Source: Collinsella aerofaciens (GTDB lineage Bacteria; Actinomycetota; Coriobacteriia; Coriobacteriales; Coriobacteriaceae). Taken from it: 60,742 nucleotides of DNA. Positions 24,414-33,068 of this stretch are shown piece by piece. A program made the translations under genes and the position numbers. The notes beneath the pieces were generated by a model. That model did not search any database. It saw only the letters and a program-made list of their open reading frames with translations, and was not told the DNA's origin. The first letter of the stretch is position 1. Every line of letters begins with the position of its first letter. The DNA lies in the NCBI RefSeq assembly GCF_015557435.1, contig NZ_JADNOH010000101.1:1-60742 (forward strand). The letters run 5' to 3'.

Positions 24414-25742
24414 TTACTTCAGCTCAGGCCAATAGCCCTTGTTCGCCTCGATCATGTCGTCCAAGACTTCCTTAGCCACGCGTGCTGAGGGAATCGTGCG
24501 ATTGAGGGTGAAGGCTTCGAGTGCCTTCTGGTAGGAACCTTCGATAACGGCTTCGACCACAAGGCCTTCACAGGCATCCTGCTGTTCGATAAGGCCCTTA
24601 TAGAAGCGGGGAATCTTCCCGACGCGAATCGGTTCGGCTCCTCGATCAGTGATGTACGCCGGAACCTCGACTGTCGCGTCGTCCGAGAGATTCTCGATTG
24701 CACCATTGTTGGGTACAATCACCAGCTGGCGATGGCGCAGGTCTTTTGCCAGAGACTTGACGACATCGACAATGAACCTGCCGTGGACGCCTACATAGAA
24801 CTGCGTGAGATCTACCTTTTCACCACGCTTAAGCGCCGCAGATGCGTCGAAGATGCGCTTTTCGCGGCCGTTTACGACCTGCATGCCACGCGTGTTATTG
24901 ATGTCCATGTACTCCACGCAGGCATCGGGCAACAGATAATACTGGTAATAGGTGTTGGGGAGGTAATCCTGGAATAGCGTAGAAATCGTTGCCGCATTCT
25001 CGAAGGTGTGGGCCCAATCTGGGTCCTTCACCAAGGCGTCATTGAGGCTTGCTTCGGAAATATAACCGTATTTACGCACGTGCTCTTTGAGCTTATCCGT
25101 AACATCGACGCCCTTGCAACGTACGTTGGTAAACCACCCAAAGTGATTGAGGCCAAAGTAGTCGACCTCAATGTCGTTGAGTTCGCACCCTAAAATCTCT
25201 GCCATGCGGGCTTCAATCTCCACTGGCATATCACAGATGTCAAGAATGCGAGCGTTAGGACGCAGCTTGTGCATTGCCTTGGCTACGATGGCAGCGGGGT
25301 TGGAGTAGTTGACGATCCAGTAGTCCTTGCAGGCATACTCCTCGCAGAAATCGACAAGCTCGCACATGGGGAAGATGGTTCTCATGCCATATGCCATGCC
25401 ACCTGCCCCGCAGGTCTCTTGACCGACTACGCCATGGCGCAGGCTGATTTGCTCATCCTGGATACGCATCTTGAGCCCGCCCACGCGCATCTGCGCCATA
25501 ACAAAGTTCGCATCTGTAAACGCCTCTTTGGGGTCGACGGTTACATGCAAGGGGATCTCGGGAGCAAGGTCATCGATAACCGCTTTAACCACCACGGCGA
25601 CTGTGTCTTGGCGCTCCTCGTCGATGTCATAGAGCCAAAGCTCGCGTATTCCTAATTCATCCTTTTGGTCGATCAGATCTTTGACGATGCCAGCGGTATA
25701 GGTGCTGCCGCCGCCGCAGATGACAATCTTGTATCCGTTCAT
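24414..25742 (-). CDS. GH4 6-phospho-alpha-glucosidase (maltose-6'-phosphate glucosidase type)
   Basis: This 442-residue NAD- and Mn-dependent glycosidase of family 4 hydrolyses phosphorylated disaccharides after PTS uptake. The dinucleotide fold is IVICGGGSTYTAGIV. The stretch NFVMAQMRVGGLKM, then LRHGVVGQETCGAGGMAYGM, closely matches GlvA/MalH enzymes. The metal-site motif reads CDMP, which in GH4 marks alpha-glucosidases (beta-specific members have CNVP). NYSNPAAIV and GLNHFGWF are also intact. Start choice: ATG 25742, with AAAGG at good spacing; ATG 25751 and the longer 25781 are alternatives. It is the last gene of an operon with a small membrane protein and PTS EIIBC. The substrate is probably maltose or another alpha-glucoside phosphate. 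Confidence 0.92.
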   Translation of the reverse strand: MNGYKIVICGGGSTYTAGIVKDLIDQKDELGIRELWLYDIDEERQDTVAVVVKAVIDDLAPEIPLHVTVDPKEAFTDANFVMAQMRVGGLKMRIQDEQISLRHGVVGQETCGAGGMAYGMRTIFPMCELVDFCEEYACKDYWIVNYSNPAAIVAKAMHKLRPNARILDICDMPVEIEARMAEILGCELNDIEVDYFGLNHFGWFTNVRCKGVDVTDKLKEHVRKYGYISEASLNDALVKDPDWAHTFENAATISTLFQDYLPNTYYQYYLLPDACVEYMDINNTRGMQVVNGREKRIFDASAALKRGEKVDLTQFYVGVHGRFIVDVVKSLAKDLRHRQLVIVPNNGAIENLSDDATVEVPAYITDRGAEPIRVGKIPRFYKGLIEQQDACEGLVVEAVIEGSYQKALEAFTLNRTIPSARVAKEVLDDMIEANKGYWPELK

Positions 25743-25761
25743 GTTGTTCATGCCTTTCAAA

Positions 25762-26031
25762 TCAAATTGAGCTGCAGACAATCTTGGTCACTATCTGCAC
25801 GAAGTAGGTAGCGATGTTGATGACCGCCGCCATTCCTGCAATGCTGCCTGCGTCCGCGTGCCTTCCTGAACGCCGGGTCCAAACCGCAGCGAGTAGACCC
25901 AGGAGCGGCCAGATAAAACCACATGCGAATGCAGCCATAAGTACGAGAAGACCCCTTGTCGACTTTTCTTTGTACATGTTGAGCAGGCGTTCGAACATGC
26001 CTCGGATTGAATGAAACGTTTTGGTCAACAT
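25762..26031 (-). CDS. Small hypothetical membrane protein between EIIBC and GH4 genes
   Basis: An 89-residue protein with a basic N-terminus and two hydrophobic segments (GLLVLMAAFACGFIWPLLGL and IAGMAAVINIATYFVQIV). No family was recognised. It lies in the PTS operon with short gaps on both sides. An AGGAGACC ribosome-binding site precedes ATG 26031. A role in PTS uptake is suggested only by position. Confidence 0.65.
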   Translation of the reverse strand: MLTKTFHSIRGMFERLLNMYKEKSTRGLLVLMAAFACGFIWPLLGLLAAVWTRRSGRHADAGSIAGMAAVINIATYFVQIVTKIVCSSI

Positions 26032-26069
26032 GAGGTCTCCTCGCTTATCGCCTGTCGATTAGGCGATCG

Positions 26070-27632
26070 TTAATCTTCCAGATTAAGGATGGGACGTAGC
26101 AGGTCGTAGACGGAGTGCACGTTGGTTCCCACAACAATCTGGACATTGGTACCGTTCTTAAACAAGCCCTTGTCGATAGCCTTCTTGATGGTCTCTTCGT
26201 TGACCTTGTTGGGATCTTTGACTTCGACACGGAGACGAGTCATGCAGCAGCCCATGGTGTTGATATTGTCCTTGCCGCCAAGGCCGTTGATGATGTTCTG
26301 CACCATCTCCTGCTGTTTTGCGTCGACTTCCGGAGTTCCGGAGGACTCGAGGGCATTGTTGTCTCCGGAGACTTCTGCAGACCACTCTGCGGAACGGCCG
26401 GGCGTCATGAGGTTGAGTTTCTTGATCACCATCGCCAGAACGATGAACGAAACGGCGGCAAACACGATGCCCAAGACGATGTAAATCGGGAACTTGGTGA
26501 CGCCCATTGGCAAAGGCAGGCCGAGCGTGAGCAGCTCGATGCCACCGTACATGTTAAGCAAGCGGACTCCCAGGACAAACAGGAGCATCTCGCCCAGTCC
26601 GTAGAACAGGCTGTAGGCAACCCAGAGAATCGGAGACGCGAACAGGATCATGAAGTCGAGCGGCTCAGTGATGCCGGAGAGCATGGCGGTGATGTAAATG
26701 GGCACCAGCATGGCTGCGACAGCTTTTCGATTCTCCGGACGGGAAGTCGCAATCATTGCGAGCACGGTGCCGAGGGTTACGAATTCCTTGCCAAAGCCGA
26801 ACATGGCAAAGCGGACAGAGGGGTCGACTGTGGTGAGGGATCCGTCAGCGATATGGGGAAGCTCGGCATAGAAGATGTTTGCTGCGCCGGAAACACTCTG
26901 GCCGGCGACGACCGCCGTGCCGCCAATCGCGGAGTAGTCAAACGGCATCCACATAAAGTGGTGCATGCCGAGAGGTACGAGGACGCGGTTCAGGAAGCCG
27001 TAAATGAAAACGCCCAGACCACCCGAGGCTGCGATGAATGAAGAAGCGTTGCTGATGGCGTTGGCGATAGGGGGCCACACGATAGTCGCTCCGATGCCGA
27101 AGACAATGCTCAGCGGAACCATCGCCAGAAGGGCCAGGCGAGGTCCGCCGTAAATCCGGATATACTCCGATACCTTTATGTCGATCAGTTTGTTATAGAG
27201 CCAACCGCAGAAGCATCCGATGAGTACGCCGCCGAAGACGTTGACATCGGTAACTTGAAGACCCAGTACCGTTGCCTGGCCAGTGCCATACAGACCCATC
27301 GCGCCGGCTTTTGCCAGCTGATCGGTGAGCGTCAGGTAGGCGTTGTTGACATACAGGAACATGAGGTAACTAATAAGTCCAAACACTGCCGCGTTGGATT
27401 TTTGCTTCTTTGCGAAGCCTGCCGTAAGGCCGACTGCGAAAATCACCGGCAGGTTGCCGATCACCGCGGAGTTGGTTGCCGCGGAGAGCAGCGTGCCCAG
27501 ATCTGCGACAACTCCGCTGCCGAGCGAGCATACCGTGGCGATGGCCAAAATGATGCCCGTTACCGAAAGGTACAAAATAGGGTCGACGATAACGCGGCCA
27601 AAGTTCTGGAAGGCCGTTTTGACTTTATCCAT
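26070..27632 (-). CDS. PTS glucose/maltose-family transporter, EIIBC
   Basis: This 520-residue fusion imports and phosphorylates a sugar. The EIIC domain (about residues 10-425) has ten or so hydrophobic segments plus hallmark stretches LPVIFAVGLTAGFAKKQKSN, LGMHHFMWMPFDY and SGITEPLDFMILFASP, as in the MalX/GlvC/PtsG group. A linker leads to EIIB (about 440-520), whose phosphorylated cysteine lies in NTMGCCMTRLRVEV. No EIIA is encoded here, so a separate glucose-type EIIA must serve it. It is the first gene of an operon with the small membrane protein and the GH4 enzyme, indicating an alpha-glucoside substrate. GAGAGGGGAAGAG lies before the ATG. Confidence 0.94.
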   Translation of the reverse strand: MDKVKTAFQNFGRVIVDPILYLSVTGIILAIATVCSLGSGVVADLGTLLSAATNSAVIGNLPVIFAVGLTAGFAKKQKSNAAVFGLISYLMFLYVNNAYLTLTDQLAKAGAMGLYGTGQATVLGLQVTDVNVFGGVLIGCFCGWLYNKLIDIKVSEYIRIYGGPRLALLAMVPLSIVFGIGATIVWPPIANAISNASSFIAASGGLGVFIYGFLNRVLVPLGMHHFMWMPFDYSAIGGTAVVAGQSVSGAANIFYAELPHIADGSLTTVDPSVRFAMFGFGKEFVTLGTVLAMIATSRPENRKAVAAMLVPIYITAMLSGITEPLDFMILFASPILWVAYSLFYGLGEMLLFVLGVRLLNMYGGIELLTLGLPLPMGVTKFPIYIVLGIVFAAVSFIVLAMVIKKLNLMTPGRSAEWSAEVSGDNNALESSGTPEVDAKQQEMVQNIINGLGGKDNINTMGCCMTRLRVEVKDPNKVNEETIKKAIDKGLFKNGTNVQIVVGTNVHSVYDLLRPILNLED

Positions 27633-27939
27633 CTCTTCCCCTCTCTTAACTAATCTCGGGGACTTGCCCCTTGGGCAGAGGAGGCGCTCACATGCTTGCC
27701 GGCGTTGGATGTTGATGTCCGCCTCTGTTTACTGGCTTCATGATAGTTAGCGTGTTCGCAAAACATGCGGGGCGGAACAAACGGTGCTTAAAAACGAGCT
27801 TGATAGTCTTTTTCGTTGTTACCATCTTTCCACTTCGGCCAGCGGTATTTATTTTTAGGCAAACGGCTTTGGGTGCGAGCGGCTGGTCGTGTCTTGATTT
27901 GCCAGGTCCGTCTCTATTCGCATTAGGCTTGCGTGAAGT
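27633..27939. other. Upstream region of the PTS operon, no gene
   Basis: About 300 bases with no supported gene. It must hold the PTS operon promoter reading leftward, but no strong -35/-10 pair stands out. The rightward open frame from 27740 is rejected. Confidence 0.4.
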
Positions 27940-28269
27940 TTGGATATTGAGGAGACGTTCCGACTCTTGCCATCCGTGCATCCTGGAGGAAAGGAGGAGG
28001 AGCCGAAAAAGCTCTTCCCAACAGAGGACTATGAATACAGGCTGGATCCGTCGTATGAGCCAAAGGACGAAGGAGGAACAGACGCTATGCCTCCAGCAGA
28101 GCCCAGGAACAACCGGGTGTTCTCTCTGCTCCAGAAATACAACCGGCATGGTCTTCTGGTTCCAGTTGGCGCCGACCATATGTGGAACGCGGCGATGGAG
28201 AGCAAGTTCTGCCGGTTGACGCTCCTCGGCAAGCATTATCGAAGGCTTGCGGACCAGGGCCTACTTTGA
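27940..28269 (+). pseudogene. Remnant of an unrecognised protein (C-terminal part)
   Basis: A 109-codon frame whose C-terminal half, [20 protein letters not shown] followed by [23 protein letters not shown], has the look of a conserved winged-helix-like tail. The N-terminal half is polar and low in complexity. The start is uncertain (TTG 27940 or GTG near 27976), with purine-rich GGAGGAAAGGAGGAGG downstream of both. It borders decayed mobile DNA, so it is read as a fragment rather than a complete gene. No function is assigned. Confidence 0.4.
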
Positions 28270-28340
28270 CATGTTGACTAACGAGGCTTTCAGCGATCAT
28301 GCTCAAACTTTAGGGCTTGTGGCAAGAGGTCGGATAACGC

Positions 28341-29297
28341 TCAAGCCGTTTGATGCTCATCGAGGAGCTTTAGCTTCTCGATGAGCATCTTCGTCAGCTC
28401 CTCGTCTTGGATGAGGTCTATGCCGAAGCACTTCTTTCCCGCGTCCTTGAGGGATGCGCCGATGTGATACGCGGTCGCACCGTCGAGGATAAGGAAGCGG
28501 TCGTGGAACGTTCTGGTGCGGCGGACGGTGAGCTGCGGGTACTGTGCGTTGAACACGTCGACATCGCCTTGCGTGAGCCGGTTGCCGGACGTGTAGACGG
28601 TCACCGCGACGCCCTTGCGCTTCTTTGCGAGGATGTTCAGGGTGTGGACATCTACGTAGCCATCCACGAGGGAGATTTCGCGCTCGGCGCGGCCCACGAG
28701 ATCTGTCAGCAGGCTGAAGGCGTCGAACATCTGCCCGGCGAAGAAGATCCGCTGGGGTTTCTCGACCTCGCCTTCGAGCAGGCGGAACACCTGGTTGAAA
28801 CGCTCGTTGGTCGATTGCTGAAACGCCGCCTGACTCAACTCGACGCCGCGCAGCCGCTCAAACAGGGTGGCATTTTCGGCGAGGAGGTGGCGCATGGCGA
28901 CAAACGCCCTCATGATACTGATACTGGTCTGCACCGCCACTTCGCTGCGTAGCACGCCGGACAGCATGGCTATGCCCTGCTCGGTATAGGCATAGGGGAG
29001 ATAACGTCGCCCGCCGCGGCCCTCCATGGTCTTTGAGGTTCCAATTTGGCACCTCAAAGACTCGTCCTCCTCCTTGGTCAGTTGAAAACGGAAGTCCTCG
29101 GGGAATCTGTCGGCGTTGCGTGCGGCGGCGCGGTTGAGATTCTTTGTCTCTACCTCGTATAACCGAGCGAGATCGGTGTCGAGCATGATTTGCTGCCCAC
29201 GGACGGTATGGATTAGGGGCTCTATGTTTGCGGAATCGGGCAGGGCTATCGACGCGCTCGTTTCGACCGATTCGTCCTCGGCATCAAAATCGCTCAT
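28341..29297 (-). CDS. ORF6N-domain protein (phage-type)
   Basis: This protein of about 318 residues has an N-terminal ORF6N domain (about residues 25-115: HTVRGQQIMLDTDLARLYEV, NLNRAAARNADRFPEDFRFQ, YAYTEQGIAMLSGVLRS), found in phage and mobile-element proteins and thought to bind DNA. The middle helical region (about 120-190) links to a C-terminal domain with IFFAGQMFDAFSLLTDLVGR and FHDRFLILDG. The latter resembles a phospholipase-D-like HKD-type element, here with a single H-x-R instead of the catalytic HxK. The start ATG 29297 follows GAGGAACC. It is the only intact gene in a stretch of decayed mobile DNA. Such proteins often replace or exclude resident phage antirepressors, but no function is claimed. 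Confidence 0.85.
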   Translation of the reverse strand: MSDFDAEDESVETSASIALPDSANIEPLIHTVRGQQIMLDTDLARLYEVETKNLNRAAARNADRFPEDFRFQLTKEEDESLRCQIGTSKTMEGRGGRRYLPYAYTEQGIAMLSGVLRSEVAVQTSISIMRAFVAMRHLLAENATLFERLRGVELSQAAFQQSTNERFNQVFRLLEGEVEKPQRIFFAGQMFDAFSLLTDLVGRAEREISLVDGYVDVHTLNILAKKRKGVAVTVYTSGNRLTQGDVDVFNAQYPQLTVRRTRTFHDRFLILDGATAYHIGASLKDAGKKCFGIDLIQDEELTKMLIEKLKLLDEHQTA

Positions 29298-29432
29298 GGT
29301 TCCTCGATTCAAAGATGGGGACGCTCCTGCGTCGAAAGCATTTTATCATCCTGGGCTTTGTCGCCTGCCGGTCCAGCGGCGATGACCCCTGACGTTAGGG
29401 AGGGAGTGTGCTTCGTCGTGGCGACGTCTGCC

Positions 29433-29911
29433 CTAAGCCTCCCTCGCCATGACGGTGATCCGGCTCCCGTCGATGGTGATGGGCGCGCCCGCCCCGCGCT
29501 GGATCTCCAGGAGATCGGCGGCTTCGCGGTCGTTCCCTCCCATCATGCGCGCGTACACGTCCATCGTCATGCTCGACACCTCGTGGCCGAGCCTCCCCTG
29601 CACGCTCTTCGGGTCGATGCCGTTGCCGATCAGGAAGGTGGCCTGCGTATGCCTCAGCTCGTGGAAATCGTAGCCGACGTAGCGCCTCCGCTTGCGGCCG
29701 CCCTCCTCCATCCTGCCGAGGCCGTGCTCGATGAAGTAGCCCTTCTGCCACGTCGAGAAGTTGCCGGGGTCGTGGAAGCCGAAGTCGCTGTCCGAGCACA
29801 CCGGGGTGTCCGGGGTCTGGGAGAGGCCCTGAACCTGCATCCGCCTCGCCTTCGAGCGGGCGGAATATCCGGTCGAAGCGCTCGTCGGTCGAATAGAATG
29901 GTCGGTCTATT
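29433..29911 (-). pseudogene. Truncated tyrosine recombinase (integrase) with ORF6N-like upstream fragment
   Basis: The frame 29433-29840 encodes only the C-terminal third of a phage-type integrase. TPVCSDSDFGFHDPGNFSTW is followed by the catalytic HELRHTQATFLIGNG, LGHEVSSMTMDVYARM with the nucleophilic tyrosine, and a short tail. The N-terminal core-binding domain and the first catalytic arginine are missing. Upstream in another frame (about 29850-29911) lies STDERFDRIFRPLEGE, a near copy of STNERFNQVFRLLEGE in the ORF6N protein next door. The locus is therefore a chimera of two degraded genes and is not functional as an integrase. Confidence 0.75.
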
Positions 29912-29964
29912 TCGCACCTTTGTCGCAGTAATGTCGCACCTCTGTCGCAGTAATGTCGCACCTT
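29912..29964. repeat. 22-bp tandem repeat
   Basis: Two complete units of TCGCACCTYTGTCGCAGTAATG (29912-29933 and 29934-29955, one mismatch) are followed by a 9-base partial third. The array separates the integrase/ORF6N remnants from the intergenic region to the right. Confidence 0.85.
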
Positions 29965-30108
29965 GGCCGCGGTGGCATCGATGACCCAAGGGGTTACCCC
30001 TTTGTCGCTCCCCATGGCTAACTAATGCCGGCGTGCACCGGCGCGGCGTGAATTAGGGAACTCTGCTGTGGGGTTGGGAACCTTTACTGGGGGCTGCCGT
30101 TGGCCAAA

Positions 30109-30205
30109 TCCCATCCCGGACATGACGGTCCCGTTTCCGGACATTCGCGGACAATGTCCGGAAACGGGCTAAAAATGTCCGGAAAAGGGATGAAATGTCC
30201 GGAAT
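30109..30205. repeat. Cluster of TCCGGACA repeats with a 16-bp palindrome
   Basis: A perfect 16-bp inverted repeat (30130-30145 with 30153-30168, core GTTTCCGGACATT) is flanked by further copies of TCCGGACA or TGTCCGGA at about 30116, 30175 and 30197. No gene covers this stretch. It may be an operator cluster or a decayed palindromic repeat. Confidence 0.7.
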
Positions 30206-30324
30206 TGCGGGGTTGGCCCACGCCCGGGCTGCCGTGGCGCGGTCCTCGGTATGACGGCGGGGCGATGCCGTCGGCCTGTCCGCTTTTCCACTCGGGCTTC
30301 TGGTCTCTAGCCTCTCAAACAAAA

Positions 30325-30782
30325 TCTCGATCTGTAACAGGTGGGCCCGATTTGGGTGGCTAGATGTTACAGATCGAGACAGGCCAGCGCGCCGGTTTCC
30401 GTTTATCTAAATCTGTAACACGAGGGACGGATTTTGCCGAGTAGCTGTTACAGATTTAGATCTTCCGGCAGCACGGTTCGGTTTGTCTCGATCTGTAACA
30501 CCTGGGGTCGTTTTTGGCCGATAGATGTTACAGATTGAGATGTTTTGTTGGGACGGTTTCTGTTGTCTCAATCTGTAACAGGTAGGAACCAAAAGTCGGT
30601 CTAGATGTTACAGATCTAGATTGTTGAGGATGGGTTGAGAGAAATGTCTCAATCTGTAACATCTAGGGTCATTTTTGGTCTGTAGGTGTTACAGATCGAG
30701 ATTTTCCGACGGAACGCTTCCGTTTGTCTTGATCTGTAACAGGTAGACCCCGGTTTTGCTGAGTAACTGTTACGGATTGAGA
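30325..30782. repeat. Regular array of alternating 15-mers (six hairpin units, 80-bp period)
   Basis: Six units start at 30325, 30405, 30486, 30566, 30647 and 30727. Each is TCTCRATCTGTAACA, about 25 bases, then its reverse complement TGTTACAGATYGAGA; a roughly 25-base spacer separates the units. Twelve 15-mers thus alternate in direction every 40 bp. Loops (AGGGTCGTTTTTGGC-like) and spacers (GACGGTTTCCGTTTG-like) are also conserved but degenerate. The array lies 140 bp upstream of the oxidoreductase gene at 30925 and holds no open frame. It is not a CRISPR array, because loops and spacers are related to one another and the repeats are palindromically paired. Confidence 0.9.
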
Positions 30783-30924
30783 CAAACCGACGGGCCGCCC
30801 CGCCCCATCCACCTGCCGCTACCTGCTGTCTGCCGATTTCCGTTGCGCCACTGTGCTCCCATGCCATATCCTCTAAACAACTACGCGGCAACATCGCCGC
30901 CGCGCCTACAAGAGAGGAATGTCC

Positions 30925-32955
30925 ATGACCGCACCCGCATCCAAACTGCTCCAGCCCATTACGGTTGGCCCCCTTGAGCTTAAAAACCGCATTATGTTCC
31001 CGCCGCTGACCACCGGCTACGAGGAGCGCGACGGTTCCATTGGCGAGCGCAGCCTGGCTTTTTACGAGCGCCTGGCCCGTGGCGGCGTGAGCTACATCGT
31101 CATCGGCGACGTTGCTCCTGTTATGACCGCAAGCCCCACGCCCAAGTTAGCGACCGACGCCCAGATCCCCACGTTTAAGGCGCTGGCCGACGCCGTTCAC
31201 AAGCACGGCGCCAAGGTCGCGCTGCAGCTGTTCCACCCCGAGTACGACGTGCCCGGCGTCGGCCGCATGGTCATGGGTTCCATGGCCGCCGCCAAGGCTG
31301 CGCAGGAGGCCAAGGCCGCCGGCGACGAGGAGACCTTTGCCGCCAAGATGGCCGAGTCCAACGAGATCCGCAAGCAGGCCTACGCCAAGCTGCACCACGA
31401 CATGCAGCACTTTGTGAACGAGGCGAGCGTAGAGCAGCTCACCCAGATCAAGGAGGCCATCGCTGCCTCGGCCGCCCGCGCGCAGCAGGCCGGCATCGAC
31501 GCCATCGAGGTTCACGGCGACCGTCTGGTGGGTTCGCTGTGCTCGGCCATCCTCAACCAGCGCACCGACGAGTACGGTGGCTCGTTCGAGAACCGCGTTC
31601 GCTATGCGCTCGAGGTTGTCGCCGCCATTAGGGAAGCCGCGCCGCAGCTGATGGTGGAGTACAAGCTCCCCGTGATCATGGAGAACCCCGACGGCACGCC
31701 GCGCGGCAAGGGCGGCCTGCAGCCCGATGAGGCCTGCGAGTTTGCCAAGCTGCTCGAGGGCGCCGGCATCGACATGATCCAGGTTGCACAGGCCAACCAT
31801 ACCGGCAACATGGGCGACACCATTCCGCCCATGGGCGCCATGCCCTACAACTGGACGCTGCCCGTGGCCGAGCGCGTCAAGGCCCTGGTCTCCGTGCCGG
31901 TGGCAACCGTCGGCCGCGTTGTCTCGGTCGAGGCCGGCGAGAAGATCCTGGAAGACGGTTCGGCCGATATCATCGCGTACGGCCGCTCGCTCATGTGCGA
32001 CCCCGACATTGCGCTGAAGGCCGCCACGGGCGAGCCCATCCGCGAGTGCCTCAACTGCAACAAGGGCTGCGTCGACGCGATTCAAAACCGCAAGTACATC
32101 TCGTGCGTGCTCAATGCCGAGAACGGAGACGAGGCGACCATCGCCATTAAGCCGGGCGAGGGCGACAAGAAGATTGCCGTGGTGGGCGGCGGTATTGCCG
32201 GCCTGGAGGCCGCGCGCGTGGCGGCCAAGCGCGGCTACGACGTGACCGTCTACGAGGCGAGCGATCATCTGGGCGGTCAGATTGTGCTGGCGGCCGCGCC
32301 CCCGCGCAAGGACGAGATCATGCGCTCGGTCGAGTACTACGAGAAGATTCTGCCCGGCCTGGGCGTGAAGGTCGAGCTCAACCATGCCGCTACCACTGAG
32401 GGCCTCAACGCCGCCGACGCCGCGATTGTGGCCGTGGGTGCGCACGACGTGGTCATCCCCGTTCCGGGCGCTGACTCGGAGAAGGTCGTCTCGAGCTGGG
32501 ATGTGCTGGCCGGCAAGGCGGAGCTTACGGGCCGCGTCGCCGTTATCGGCGGCGGCCTGGTGGGCACCGAGACTGCCGAGTACCTGCTGCAGCACGGCTG
32601 CGAGGTGGCGATCGTGGAGATGCTCGACAAGATTGCCGCGGGCGAGTCCGAGACCATTCTGCCGCTGATTATGAGCGACTTTGCAGAGCACAACGTGGAG
32701 CAGCACGTTAAGACCCGCCTGACCGCCATTACCGACGAGGGCGTGGAGGCCGTGCGCACCACCGAGGATGGCGCCGAGGAGCCGGTGAAGATCGCCTGCG
32801 ATTACGTGGTGATGGCCGTGGGCTCCAAGGCCAACGCGTTTGACCTGGATGGCGTGACGGTGCCCGTGACCTGCGTGGGCGACTGCTCGGGCGAGCGTAC
32901 CGCCGATATTGCGAGCGCCATTCGCACGGCGTATCACGCGGCCAACGAGCTGTAG
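30925..32955 (+). CDS. NADH:flavin oxidoreductase, old-yellow-enzyme / 2,4-dienoyl-CoA reductase family
   Basis: This protein of about 676 residues has three domains. The FMN-binding TIM barrel (about residues 1-345: ELKNRIMFPPLTTGYEERDG, IDAIEVHGDRL, QRTDEYGGSFENRVRYALEV, DIIAYGRSLMCDP) is followed by a 4Fe-4S motif (CLNCNKGCVDAIQNRKYISC). C-terminal FAD- and NAD-binding folds (IAVVGGGIAGLEAARVAAKR, VAVIGGGLVGTETAEYLL) complete it. Family members reduce activated C=C bonds: dienoyl-CoA, enoates, bile-acid intermediates (BaiCD/BaiH) and trimethylamine. The substrate here is not determinable. The ATG at 30925 has AGAGAGGA six bases upstream; an ATG at 30919 is too close to it. It is preceded by the hairpin array at 30325-30782 and followed by a terminator, so it is monocistronic. 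Confidence 0.93.
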   Translation: MTAPASKLLQPITVGPLELKNRIMFPPLTTGYEERDGSIGERSLAFYERLARGGVSYIVIGDVAPVMTASPTPKLATDAQIPTFKALADAVHKHGAKVALQLFHPEYDVPGVGRMVMGSMAAAKAAQEAKAAGDEETFAAKMAESNEIRKQAYAKLHHDMQHFVNEASVEQLTQIKEAIAASAARAQQAGIDAIEVHGDRLVGSLCSAILNQRTDEYGGSFENRVRYALEVVAAIREAAPQLMVEYKLPVIMENPDGTPRGKGGLQPDEACEFAKLLEGAGIDMIQVAQANHTGNMGDTIPPMGAMPYNWTLPVAERVKALVSVPVATVGRVVSVEAGEKILEDGSADIIAYGRSLMCDPDIALKAATGEPIRECLNCNKGCVDAIQNRKYISCVLNAENGDEATIAIKPGEGDKKIAVVGGGIAGLEAARVAAKRGYDVTVYEASDHLGGQIVLAAAPPRKDEIMRSVEYYEKILPGLGVKVELNHAATTEGLNAADAAIVAVGAHDVVIPVPGADSEKVVSSWDVLAGKAELTGRVAVIGGGLVGTETAEYLLQHGCEVAIVEMLDKIAAGESETILPLIMSDFAEHNVEQHVKTRLTAITDEGVEAVRTTEDGAEEPVKIACDYVVMAVGSKANAFDLDGVTVPVTCVGDCSGERTADIASAIRTAYHAANEL

Positions 32956-33030
32956 TTGAACATCGCGGCCAGGCGGGGCGGTAGCACGGATCCGCCTCGC
33001 CCGGCTGTGTCCCGTCGGGTGTCAACCGGT

Positions 33031-33068
33031 GCGGGGCCTGCAAGCGCAGCAGGCCCCGCCCTTTTTGT
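33031..33068 (+). terminator. Terminator of the flavin oxidoreductase gene
   Basis: An 11-bp stem (GCGGGGCCTGC with GCAGGCCCCGC) is followed by CCTTTTTGTTTT. Confidence 0.85.

Noticed and set aside
27740-28219. 159-codon rightward frame upstream of the PTS operon
   Set aside because: Composition and lack of motifs suggest a chance frame. The overlapping frame 27940-28269 has better protein character.
29433-29840. Intact site-specific integrase
   Set aside because: Only the C-terminal catalytic third remains. The core-binding domain and the first catalytic Arg region are missing.
30325-30782. CRISPR array
   Set aside because: Repeats alternate in orientation, and the intervening segments are related to one another rather than unique. 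There are no cas genes nearby.
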